Shown: piece by piece, positions 10,601 to 19,690 of the stretch
How the letters are laid out: each line of letters opens with the position of its first letter
Position numbering within the stretch: position 1 is the stretch's first letter
Source: Chrysopilus asiliformis
Lineage: Eukaryota > Arthropoda > Insecta > Diptera > Rhagionidae
Reading direction: 5' to 3'
Length of the DNA stretch: 64,000 nucleotides
Assembly: GCA_964034945.1 (NCBI GenBank)
Contig: OZ035964.1
Location: 6,870,895-6,934,894, forward strand
Translations under genes and position numbers: made by a program
The notes under the pieces: model-generated
What the model was told of the DNA's origin: nothing
Databases searched by the model: none
The model's input: the letters and a program-made list of their open reading frames with translations, nothing else

Positions 10601-13600
10601 AATACTTCCGAGACCTTTTCTATCCGGGAAATATTTTTCTCGAATTTTTACTCGCTTGTTCTGAGTAGGAAAAATATTTCCGAGACCTTTTCTATCCGGG
10701 AAATATTTTTCTCGATTTTTAAGAGGCTTGTTCTGAGTAGGAAAAATACTTCCGAGACCTTTTCTATCCGGGAAATATTTTTCTCGATTTTTAAGAGGCT
10801 TGTTCTGAGTAGGAAAAATACTTCCGAGACCTTTTCTATTCGGGAAATATTTTTCTCGAATTTTTAGTCGCTTGTTCTGAGTAGGAAAAATATTTCCGAG
10901 ACCTTTTCTATCCGGGAAATATTTTTCTCGAATTTTTAGAGGCTTGTTCTTAGTCGGAAAAATATTTCCGAGACCTTTTCTACCCGGTAAATATTTTTCT
11001 CGAATTTTTAGAAGCTTGTTCTTAGTTGGAAAAATATTTCCGAGACCTTTTCTATCCTGGAAATATTTTTCTCGATTTTTAACAGGTTTGTTCTGAGTAG
11101 GAAAAATACTTCCGAGACCTTTTCTATCCGGGAAATATTTTTCTCGAATTTTTACTGGCTTGTTCTGAGTAGGAAAAATATTTCCGAGACCTTTTCTATC
11201 CGGGAAATATTTTTCTCGATTTTTAAGAGGCTTGTTCTGAGTAGGAAAAATACTTCCGAGACCTTTTCTATCCGGGAAATATTTTTCTCGATTTTTAAGA
11301 GGCTTGTCTGAGTAGGAAAAATACTTCCGAGACCTTTTCTATCCGGGAAATATTTTTCTCGAATTTTTAGAGGCTTGTTCTTAGTCGGAAAATGATTTCC
11401 GAGACCTTTTCTACCCGGTAAATATTTTTCTCGAATTTTTAGAAGCTTGTTCTTAGTCGGAAAAATATTTCCGAGACCTTTTCTGTCCGGGAAATATTTT
11501 TCTCGATTTTTAAGAGGTTTGTTCTGAATAGGAAAAATATCTCCGAGACCTTTTCTACCCGGGAAATATTTTTCTCGAAATTTTAGAGGCTTGTTCTGAG
11601 TAGGAAAAAATTTCCGAGACCTTTTCTACCCGGGAAATATTTTTCTCGAATTTTTAGAGGCTTGTTCTGAGTAGGAAAAATATTTCCGAGACCTTTTCTA
11701 TCCGGGAAATATTTTTCTCGAATTTTTAGAGGCTTGTTCTGAGTAGGAAAAATATTTCCGAGACCTTTTCTATCCGGGAAATATTTTTCTCGAATTTTTA
11801 CTGGTTTGTTCTGAGTAGGAAAAATATTTCCGAGACCTTTTTTATCCGGGAAATATTTTTCTCGATTTTTAAGAGGCTTGTTTTCTGAGTAGGAAAAATA
11901 CTTCCGAGACCTTTTCTGCCCGGGAAATATTTTTCTCGAAATTTTAGAGGCTTGTTCTGAGTAGGAAAAATATTTTCGAGACCTTTTCTACCCGGGAAAT
12001 ATTTTTTTGGCTTTTTAGAGGCTTATTCTGAGTAGGAAAAATATTTCCGAGACCTTTTCTACCCGGGAAATATTTTTCTCGACATTTTAGAGGCTTGTTC
12101 TGAGTAGGAAAAATATTTCCGAGACCTTTTCTACCCGGGAAATATTTTTCTCGAATTTTTAGAGGCTTGTTCTGAGTAGGAAAAATATTTCCGAGACCTT
12201 TTCTATCCGGGAAATATTTTTCTCGAATTTTTAGAGGCTTGTTCTGAGTAGGAAAAATATTTCCGAGACCTTTTCTATCCGGGAAATATTTTTCTCGAAA
12301 TCTTACTCGCTTGTTCTGAGTAGGAAAAATATTTCCGAGACCTTTTCTATCCGGGAAATATTTTTCTCGAAATCTTACTCGCTTGTTCTGAGTAGGAAAA
12401 ATATTTCCGAGACCTTTTCTATCCGGGAAAAATTTTTCTCGATTTTCAAGAGGCTTGTTCTGAGTAGGAAAAATACTTCCGAGACCTTTTCTATCCGGGA
12501 AATATTTTTCTCGAATTTTTACTGACTTGTTCTGAGTAGGAAAAATATTTCCGAGACCTTTTCTATCCGGGAAATATTTTTCTCGATTTTTAAGAGGCTT
12601 GTTCTGAGTAGGAAAAATACTTCCGAGACCATTTCTATCCGGGAAATATTTTTCTCGTATTTTTACTGGCTTGTTCTTAGTCGGAAAAATATTTCCGAGA
12701 CCTTTTCTGTCCGGGAAATATTTTTCTCGATTTTTAAGAGGTTTGTTCTGAATAGGAAAAATATCTCCGAGACCTTTTCTACCCGGGAAATATTTTTCTC
12801 GAAATTTTAGAGGCTTGTTCTGAGTAGGAAAAATATTTCCGAGACCTTTTCTACCCGGGAAATATTTTTCTCGAATTTTTAGAGGCTTGTTCTGAGTAGG
12901 AAAAATATTTCCGAGACCTTTTCTATCCGGGAAATATTTTTCTCGAATTTTTAGAGGCTTGTTCTGAGTAGGAAAAATATTTCCGAGACCTTTTCTATCC
13001 GGGAAATATTTTTCTCGAATTTTTACTGGTTTGTTCTGAGTAGGAAAAATATTTCCGAGACCTTTTTTATCCGGGAAATATTTTTCTCGATTTTTAAGAG
13101 GCTTGTTTTCTGAGTAGGAAAAATACTTCCGAGACCTTTTCTGCCCGGGAAATATTTTTCTCGAAATTTTAGAGGCTTGTTCTGAGTAGGAAAAATATTT
13201 CCGAGACCTTTTCTATCCGGGAAATATTTTTCTCGAATTTTTACTGGTTTGTTCTGAGTATGAAAAATATTTCCGAGACCTTTTTTATCCGGGAAATATT
13301 TTTCTCGATTTTTAAGAGGCTTGTTTTCTGAGTAGGAAAAATACTTCCGAGACCTTTTCTGCCCGGGAAATATTTTTCTCGAAATTTTAGAGGCTTGTTC
13401 TGAGTAGGAAAAATATTTCCGAGACCTTTTCTACCCGGGAAATATTTTTTTGGCTTTTTAGAGGCTTGTTCTGAGTAGGAAAAATATTTCCGAGACCTTT
13501 TCTACCCGGGAAATATTTTTCTCGAATTTTTAGAGGCTTGTTCTGAGTAGGAAAAATATTTCCGAGACCTTTTCTATCCGGGAAATATTTTTCTCGAATT

Positions 13601-14028
13601 TTTACTGGCTTGTTCTGAGTAGGAAAAATATTTCCGAGACCTTTTTTATCCGGGAAATATTTTTCTCGATTTTTAAGAGGCTTGTTCTGAGTAGGAAAAA
13701 TATTTCCGAGACCGTTTCTATCCGAGAAATATTTTTCTCGAATTTTTACTCGCTTGTTCTGACTAGGAAAAATATTTCCGAGACCTTTTCTATCCGGGAA
13801 ATATTTTTCTCGAATTTTTAGGGGCTTGCTCTGAGTAGGAAAAATATTTCCGAGACCTTTTCTATTCGGGAAATATTTTTCTCGAATTTTTACTCGCTTG
13901 TTCTGAGTAGGAAAAATATTTCCGAGAACTTTTCTATCCGGGAAATATTTTTCTCGAATTTTTAGAGGCTTGTTCTGAGTAGAAAAAATATTTCCGAACC
14001 TTATCTATCCGGGAAATATTTTTCCTTT
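4670..14028 (+). repeat. 72-bp satellite, array 1 (about 130 monomers)
   Basis: Head-to-tail copies of a 72-bp AT-rich monomer, all in one orientation. The core reads GGAAAAATATTTCCGAGACC, then TTTTCTATCC, then GGGAAATATTTTTCTCG. In this array most monomers have AGAGGCTTG at the variable end and often CGATTTTTAAGAGG. The ACTCGCTTG, ACTGGCTTG and ACCGTTTG types are in the minority, unlike later arrays where ACTCGCTTG dominates. Divergence is highest at the left edge (4670-4850). Two identical-looking blocks near 10300-11100 show local duplication. Each monomer holds a 13-bp inverted pair (GAAAAATATTTCC and GGAAATATTTTTC). Peptides read through it are satellite artefacts, because 72 is divisible by three. 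Confidence 0.97.
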
Positions 14029-14183
14029 CTCCCCACAAAAAGGATTTTCTTTTCTACTGCCTTATTTTGTATTTCGGCAAAATAAAACATCAAATCGAAA
14101 GGTATTACATTATTAAAAACCATTATTTCGTATTCGAATAAATTTCCTATTTCAAATTTTGAACTGCCGCCCGATTTCAGCAT
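14001..14183 (-). CDS. Unrecognised 60-codon open frame, copy 1 (doubtful)
   Basis: It begins MLKSGGSSKFEIGNLFEYE and ends inside the last satellite monomer (…EKYFPDR), so the stop is supplied by satellite DNA. The second copy (24247-24444) keeps the frame but has five extra codons, from a 15-bp difference between short direct repeats. It lies divergently upstream of the candidate gene at 14640. The composition is AT-driven and no domain is seen. I give it little weight, but the length difference between the copies happens to be a multiple of three. Confidence 0.15.
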   Translation of the reverse strand: MLKSGGSSKFEIGNLFEYEIMVFNNVIPFDLMFYFAEIQNKAVEKKILFVGRKEKYFPDR

Positions 14184-14639
14184 GCAGATGTCGCTTCAGT
14201 GCTAACCTAAACGTCACTTTTAGTACGAGATCGTTTTCCGTCATTTCTCTCGAAAGCCGGCTTCCGAGAAATTAATTTATTTTGTCGGGGAAAAACTTGA
14301 AATCGCTGGTAATTTAGTGAGTAATCGTAAGGTAAGTGATTTTTGCATCCTAAAGTGGTAAAATATTCGATTTCCAAGCGTTGGATTTATCGAAATTTGT
14401 TTACCAATTTTACCCTCGAATGTTGGGTTTTTCTCCCCCATAAAAAGTGGAAATTCTTCGTAATTTCAAGAAAAGTGAATTAATTGAACTGAATTTCAAG
14501 TGTTTTTCATAAAATTTTGTGCTAAAAATTGTAAAAATCGTCCAGTGGTAGGAAACCTGAAAAAATGGCCTTTCGATTTTTCCGTGCTCGCATTTTCATT
14601 GAAATTCCCGTGCTATAGCGAATTTAAAACAGACTCAAT

Positions 14640-16891
14640 ATGAAAATTAATCGCTGGAAATTGGAAAATCGTTTTTCTATAAGAAAATCACCGTTTCCGG
14701 TAAGTTTTTTTTTTGGTATTTCCTAGATTTTATTTCCTAAATAAAACTAAAAACTTCTTCGCCGCGATTTCAATTGCGGCCGGACGACCGCGAATTATGA
14801 AATAAATTTCAATTTTCCTGTTGGCGCGAAACATTTGAATTTGGAAAAGTTTCGTTGCTGCGATTTTTTTTTTTTTTTTTTTTTTTAAATTAAATGTTTT
14901 TTTTTATTATTCTTCATAAATTACAAAAATTCAATATAATTTTCATTCTTAAAAATAGCAAATAAAAATATTAAAAGTATAAAAGTACACTTCAAATGCT
15001 GAGGTTCACCCCACTATGTGGGAGGCCCAACTATCCTCAGTATACTTCCAAACCTATTTTATTTTTACAATTACAAAATTGATCCTTATATATATACACT
15101 AGATTAATAACCTTTTACTATTTATTTTCTATATCTACACCCAGCTCAGACAGCTAGATTTTTATCCTTTCTATTTTTATCCTTTCCCAAAGAATATTTT
15201 CTATTTTTTCGGGATATTTTCATGAAAAAAAAATTTATTCCTGCGCAAAATTCGACTCCACAACCTGTTGGTGGGTGGGTGGTGGGCGCACATGCTGGAT
15301 GAGCGACAGGTGACCACCAGTTGTGCGGTGTGTGTGTGGCTCAGCGGATGACGTCATGCACATCATGCACCGCGCTAGGAATGCCTTCGTTTGGAAGCAG
15401 GGCGAGAAGGGTTCGAAGACCTTTTCTATCCGGGAAATACTTTTCTCGAATTTTTGGTCGCTTGTTCTGAATAGGAAAAATATTTCCGAGACATTTTCTA
15501 TTCGGGAAATATTTTTCTCGAATTTTTACTCGCTTGTTCTGACTAGGAAAAATATTTCCGAGACCTTTTCTATTCGGGAAATATTTTTTTCGAATTTTTA
15601 GAGGCTTGTTCTTAGTGGGAAAAATATTTCCGAAATTTTTTTTATCCGGGAAATATTTTTCTAGAATTTTTACTGGCTTGTTCTGAGTAGGAAAAATAAT
15701 CCGAGACCTTTTCTATTCGGGAAATATTTTTCTCGAAATTTTACTCGCCGAGACCCTTTCTATCCGGGAAATATTTTTCTCGAATTTTTACTCGCTTGTT
15801 CTGAGTAGGGAAAATATTTCCGAGACCTTTTCTATCCGGGAAATATTTTTCTCGAATTTTTACTCGCTTGTTCTGAATAGGAAAAATATTTCCGAGACCT
15901 TTTCTATGCGGGAAATATTTTACTTGAATTTTCAGAGGTTTGCTCTGAGTAGGAAAAATATTTCCGAGACCTTTTCTATGCGGGAAATATTTTACTTGAA
16001 TTTTCAGAGGTTTGCTCTGAGTAGGAAAAATATTTCCGAGACCTTTTCTATCCGGGAAATATTTTTCTCGAATTTTTACTCGCTTGTTCTGAATAGGAAA
16101 AATATTTCCGAAACCTTTTCTATTCGGGAAATATTTTTCTCAAATTTTTACAGGTTTGCTCTGAGTAGGAAAAATATTTCCGAGACCTTTTCTATCCGGG
16201 AAATATTTTTCTCGAATTTTTACTCACTTGCTCTGAGTAGGAAAAATATTTCCGAGACCTTTTCTATCCGGGAAATATTTTTCTCGAATTTTAAGAGGCA
16301 TCATATTCTGTGCAAGACAATTCAAATGAAATTTTCCCATCTGAATGAATTTTTCGCATGATTTAATAAAATGTTCATTGAAAAAGTGTGGAAAATAGAT
16401 TTTTGTTTGAATATTCGGGGAGTTCATCATAAAAATCTTGTTTACGGCGAAAATTTTAATTAGGATTAAATGTTGGCTAGAGGAGTCAATGTAAAAAAAA
16501 GGTGAATAATATAAATCCCCTAGTGTTGCCATTCGTGAAAAGGTAGATGGAATAAAATATTTTGTTTACTTTAAAATATTCTAAAAACTAGTAAAAATTT
16601 TTTTTAGATTTATAAAATGCCATTAGGAGATCGAAAAATACTTTTCAGTTGAAAACTATCATAATAAAAACCAAAATACTGGTTGCGAATCAAAAACGAT
16701 TTGTAATTTCGCGCCTAAGAAAAATTCAATCGCCACACTCCGCACCATGTCCAGCAAAAATTACCGCACCGCCTCCACATAGAGGCGATTTTCGCCACCC
16801 ATCATTGGAATGGCTGACAGAGAGTGCGTCCAGTGAGTCTGAGAACGACGATTCTTCATTTTGCAAATCATTTAGCGACGCCATTGTCTAA
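14640..16891 (+). CDS. Candidate two-exon gene, copy 1 (100 residues), satellite in its intron
   Basis: Exon 1 is 14640-14699: ATG, 20 codons, then CCG/GTAAGT. Exon 2 is 16649-16891, preceded by ATACTTTTCAG and ending GTC TAA. Both ends are phase 0, so the join is in frame and gives 100 residues. AATAAA follows at 16953. The 1949-bp intron holds a retroelement fragment, a SINE-like repeat and about twelve 72-bp satellite monomers. The predicted protein has a basic N-terminal half (MKINRWKLENRFSIRKS), a proline-rich middle with PCPAKITAPPPHRG, and an acidic serine tail (SASSESENDDSSF) ending SDAIV. There are no transmembrane segments and no recognised domain. An in-frame stop lies 15 bp upstream of the ATG; a short upstream ATG frame starts near 14565. 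A possible non-coding first exon ends at TCGTAAG/GTAAGT near 14330. The second copy keeps the whole model. Splicing is inferred, not shown. Confidence 0.42.
14864..15171 (-). mobile_element. 5'-truncated retroelement 3' end (poly-A tail on minus strand)
   Basis: The stretch starts with 23 T residues (14864-14886), a poly-A tail when read on the minus strand. About 285 bp follow that are absent from the otherwise near-identical second copy, which goes directly from GCTGCGATT to CCTATTTTTATCC at about 25126. On the minus strand the body contains a GGGCCTCCCACATAGTGGGG motif upstream of an A-rich tail, as in the 3' end of a non-LTR retrotransposon or a SINE. No clean target duplication could be defined; TTTTTATCCTTT occurs twice at the right edge. 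It inserted after the 10-kb duplication, or was lost from the other copy. Confidence 0.5.
15205..15421 (+). mobile_element. tRNA-SINE-like repeat, truncated by satellite
   Basis: This is the same family as 19040-19480. The A-box-like TGGCTCAGCGG is at 15337-15347 and TGACGTCA follows. A good B-box match, GGTTCGAAGACC, lies at 15410-15421. At that point the repeat stops and the 72-bp satellite begins: the GACC of the B box is also the GACC of the satellite monomer. This makes it the copy with the best pol III promoter pair in the window. Confidence 0.5.
15418..16297 (+). repeat. 72-bp satellite, array 2 (about 12 monomers, intronic)
   Basis: These are diverged 72-bp monomers inside the intron of the candidate two-exon gene. 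Some are shortened, for example around 15745 where most of a monomer is missing. Two consecutive monomers (15905-16030) carry TATGCGGGAAATATTTTACTTG, a variant otherwise seen only in array 3. The array ends at 16297, where GAATTTTAAGAGG passes into unique sequence. Confidence 0.95.
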
Positions 16892-16952
16892 AAAAATTTC
16901 TATTAATCATTAGTGCGGTTTTTCGACAAAACGTTTAATATAAAATATTTGA

Positions 16953-16958
16953 AATAAA
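16953..16958 (+). terminator. AATAAA polyadenylation signal, gene copy 1
   Basis: A canonical AATAAA lies 62 bp after the stop of the candidate gene and is conserved in copy 2. The stretch between is AT-rich. It supports but does not prove transcript termination here. Confidence 0.35.
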
Positions 16959-16959
16959 C

Positions 16960-17195
16960 GCGATAAATATCGGTAATCATTTTTATGTAATCAGAATGTA
17001 CCAAAGTGCGGAATTTAGTTCGAAGTTCTCATCGAACGAAATCGTTACAAACTCCGGAAGATTTTTCTACGAAATTTAATGGAGTCGCCGGAAGAAGCGA
17101 TCAGAAATTTTTCTTGTCTCTTTTTTACCGGGAAATTTGATTCGTTTTTTTTTTCGCGAGTGTGTGTGAATTGCAAGAGTGAACTTTTAGTGTGT
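16960..17195. other. Low-copy spacer between gene copy 1 and array 3
   Basis: Nothing convincing is seen. A frame opens at ATG 17079 (MESPEEAIRNFSCLFFTGK). However, a T homopolymer is 10 long here and 9 long in the second copy, so the frame is not conserved past about codon 25. Confidence 0.5.
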
Positions 17196-17765
17196 GTTCT
17201 TAGACGGAAGAAATTATTTCCCTGGTCTTTGGCACCTTGGCTCGAATTTTTACTCGCTTGTTCTGAGTTGGAAAAATATTTCTGAGACCTTTTTTACACG
17301 GAAAATATTTTTCTCGAATTTTTAGAGGCTTGTTCTGAGTAGGAAAAATATTTCCGAGACCTTTTCTATCCGGGAAATATTTTTCTCGAATATTTAGAGG
17401 CTTGTTCCGAGTGGGAAAAATATTTCCGAGACCTTTTCTATCCGGGAAATATTTTACTTGAATTTTCAGAGGTTTGCTCTGAGTAGGAAAAATATTTCCG
17501 AGACCTTTTCTATGCGGGAAATATTTTACTTGAATTTTCAGAGGTTTGCTCTGAGTAGGAAAAATATTTCCGAGACCTTTTCTATCCGGGAAATATTTTT
17601 CTCGAATTTTTACTCACTTGCTCTGAGTAGGAAAAATATTTCCGAGACCTTTTCTATCCGGGAAATATTTTTCTCGAATTTTTACTCGCTTGTTCTGAGT
17701 AGGAAAAATACTTTCCAGACCATTTCTATTCGGGAAATATTTTGCTCTAATTTTCACAGGCTTGC
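17196..17765 (+). repeat. 72-bp satellite, array 3 (about 8 monomers)
   Basis: The array begins with a heavily eroded monomer (17196-17250) and ends in another (TTTGCTCTAATTTTCACAGG, to 17765). The middle monomers include the TATGCGGG...TTTTACTTG variant shared with array 2. Edges are more diverged than the middle, as expected for unequal exchange. Confidence 0.93.
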
Positions 17766-18069
17766 CATTTTTGTAACACTATTAATCCACGTGGGCATTT
17801 TATTCTTTTTTCCTCGTTTTTGTTTGCGTTTTAACATAATTGTGAATAAAATGGAGACTAATTTCTTTTTTTTCGGATTTTCAGATTTTTTTCGATGTTT
17901 CCACGTAAATTGGTTCGAGAGGAATTCCATACGGAACAGGACCCATAAAGATTAAAATTCCTGGTGAGTGTTTTTTTTTACTTTCTTAATTTTAATTTAA
18001 TTGAATTAATTTGAAAATCCTTATGAAAAGCGTCAGTTTGTCAGTCTGTCATTTTCACCGCGCAATTTC
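17766..18069 (+). other. Low-copy segment with exon-like 79 bp (17885-17963)
   Basis: GGATTTTCAG precedes 17885 and CCTG/GTGAGT follows 17963, bounding a 79-bp stretch conserved at 27926-28004. It contains an ATG frame of 17 codons (MFPRKLVREEFHTEQDP) with an internal stop, so it cannot be a simple internal coding exon. It could be a leader exon. A second acceptor-like CGCAATTTCAG ends at about 18071, where the (GTCY)n element starts. Confidence 0.25.
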
Positions 18070-18764
18070 AGTCTCTTTCTTTACTTTTTTTATTTATATT
18101 AAAAAGGCAATTTAGTCTTACATAATTAAACCTCATATGATGAAAAAACATTTAAAAACCCGAGAAATAATTGAAGTAGAAAGTTGAAATTTGGCACAGA
18201 ACAGGATTTTATCAAAATATAAACCTCTTCGAATAATGGGAAAAATTTAACCACTCCTTGCCCCCTCTTCCATAGAAATGGAAAAGATTTTTGGGATTTT
18301 CTCGAAAGGGATTGTCTTTTTCTTTTTCGTTCGAACCAAAAGGAAATCCGGTTTTCCGACAAAGAAATATTCTTAAACATGTCCTTATGTTTAAACATAA
18401 CAAAAGCTATAATTGCCAATCTGGCAATCATTGGAGACCCGTATGGTGATATTCGTATCAAAATTCGAACAGTTGTACCAAAATTCCACTTTGAAGTCAA
18501 ACTTTCCAATAAGATTTTTTAAAATTTATTCCAATCGGATTTTGATGTATGGAAGTTTTATGTAGAATCATATCCTAAATAACTTTTGTTCTTGGACTTT
18601 TTTGTATTCACAAAAAACGATTTCGTTCGTATGGGGGGTACCCCCCCTAATGGTCCATTTTTGCCCATTAACGAACTTAGCCTCGCATTTTACGAAAAAC
18701 GGATCTGTGCAAACTTTCAAGTCTCTAGCTCAATCCGTGCGCCCGCAATCCGCGCCACAGACAG

Positions 18765-18795
<31 letters not shown>

Positions 18796-18990
18796 GACGG
18801 ACAGACAGACAGACAGACGGACGGACAGACAGACAGACGGACGGACATGCAAAAATTAAATATTTTTATCATTCTAAACACACTGGTGTAATTCATTTTT
18901 TTGTGCGATGACGGGATCTTGGCGTTACAAACGGTAAGGCAAAGTTAATATACCCTTTGGTTTCACCATACGGGTATAAAAATATTTCTT
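18070..18990 (+). mobile_element. (GTCY)n-containing interspersed element, copy 2
   Basis: This matches 1-1440 without the MITE. It lacks a segment of about 23 bp near 18604 (GATAAGATGCACC...) that copies 1 and 3 keep, so this deletion arose here after the duplication. The GTCY-type tract is at 18758-18846 and the terminal ATACCC/GGGTAT hairpin near 18950-18980. Confidence 0.65.
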
Positions 18991-19039
18991 TGTCGGAATT
19001 CTAATTTTTATCATTTCGCAAAGACACTGTCAATATTTT

Positions 19040-19480
19040 GCATATTTCTGGATATTTTCATAAAAAAATTTTTTTTCCTGTGAAAAATTCGACTCCACAA
19101 AAATTCGACTATCGGTAGGTGTAGGGATGGGTGGGTGGTGGGCGCACATGCTGGATGAGCGACAGGTGACCACCAGTTGTGCGGTGGACATCTTAGTGTG
19201 TGGGTAGTTGCGTGTGTGGCTCAGCGGATGACGTCATGCACATCGTGCAGCACCGCGCTAGGAATTCCTTCGTCCGGAAGCAGGGCTAGAAGGGCTCGAA
19301 AAAGTGAACTTCTAGGCCTGCAATAATCTGCATTATCGCAATTTTTACACTCAATTGATAGTATCTCTTGCAGGTATTTTCTCTAAGCAATTTGATGTAC
19401 AAAATTTTGTCTTTTAAATTAAAAAAAAAAACTAATTTAAAAGTGGGAAGAACTTTTCTAATTTTGCTGTACAAATTTTT
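19040..19480 (+). mobile_element. tRNA-SINE-like repeat, copy at first 10-kb block
   Basis: This is an uninterrupted version of the family. The A-box-like TGGCTCAGCGG is at 19217-19227, followed by TGACGTCATG and the CCGCGCTAGGAATTCC block. The B-box site GGCTCGAAAAAG near 19292 is weak. After about 19300 it continues into a segment (GCAATAATCTGCATTATCGC) also present at 56075-56165. Confidence 0.5.
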
Positions 19481-19484
19481 TTCA

Positions 19485-19690
19485 CGAATTTTCTAAGGTG
19501 ATTCCTAGATCGGAGAATCTGTCTTTGAATTTTAATGGCATTTTCTACGTTGAAATTTTTTTCTTGAATTTCTGGACGGCTTTATGACGTTATAAACTTT
19601 TGTTTGGAATTTTTGGAGAACTTTTCCTTTTGCCTTTTTGGAGGCCTTTTATACACAAACTATCTGTTTCCATGGAATTTGAGAGTTTTT
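19485..19690 (+). repeat. Flank segment shared with the edge of the 41-bp satellite
   Basis: The motif ATTTTCTACGTTGAAA followed by CTGGACGGCTTT recurs at 2270-2320, 29590-29640 and, diverged, at 57530-57575. The sequence then grades over about 100 bp into recognisable 72-bp monomers. It therefore borders the 72-bp satellite here and the 41-bp satellite at 57590. Confidence 0.6.

Noticed and set aside
4670..14028. CRISPR array
   Set aside because: Repeats are directly contiguous 72-bp monomers with no unique spacers, no leader and no cas genes, in evidently eukaryotic DNA.
16224..16532. 102-codon minus-strand frame starting MATLGDLYYSP, also at 26193-26501
   Set aside because: The last fifth is satellite peptide, the remainder is AT-driven, and it overlaps the intron of the better-supported plus-strand gene. 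Identity between copies only reflects the recent duplication.
17079..17285. Gene starting MESPEEAIRNFSC
   Set aside because: The second copy (27049 onward) has one fewer T in a homopolymer, so the frame is lost after about 25 codons, and the rest runs into satellite.
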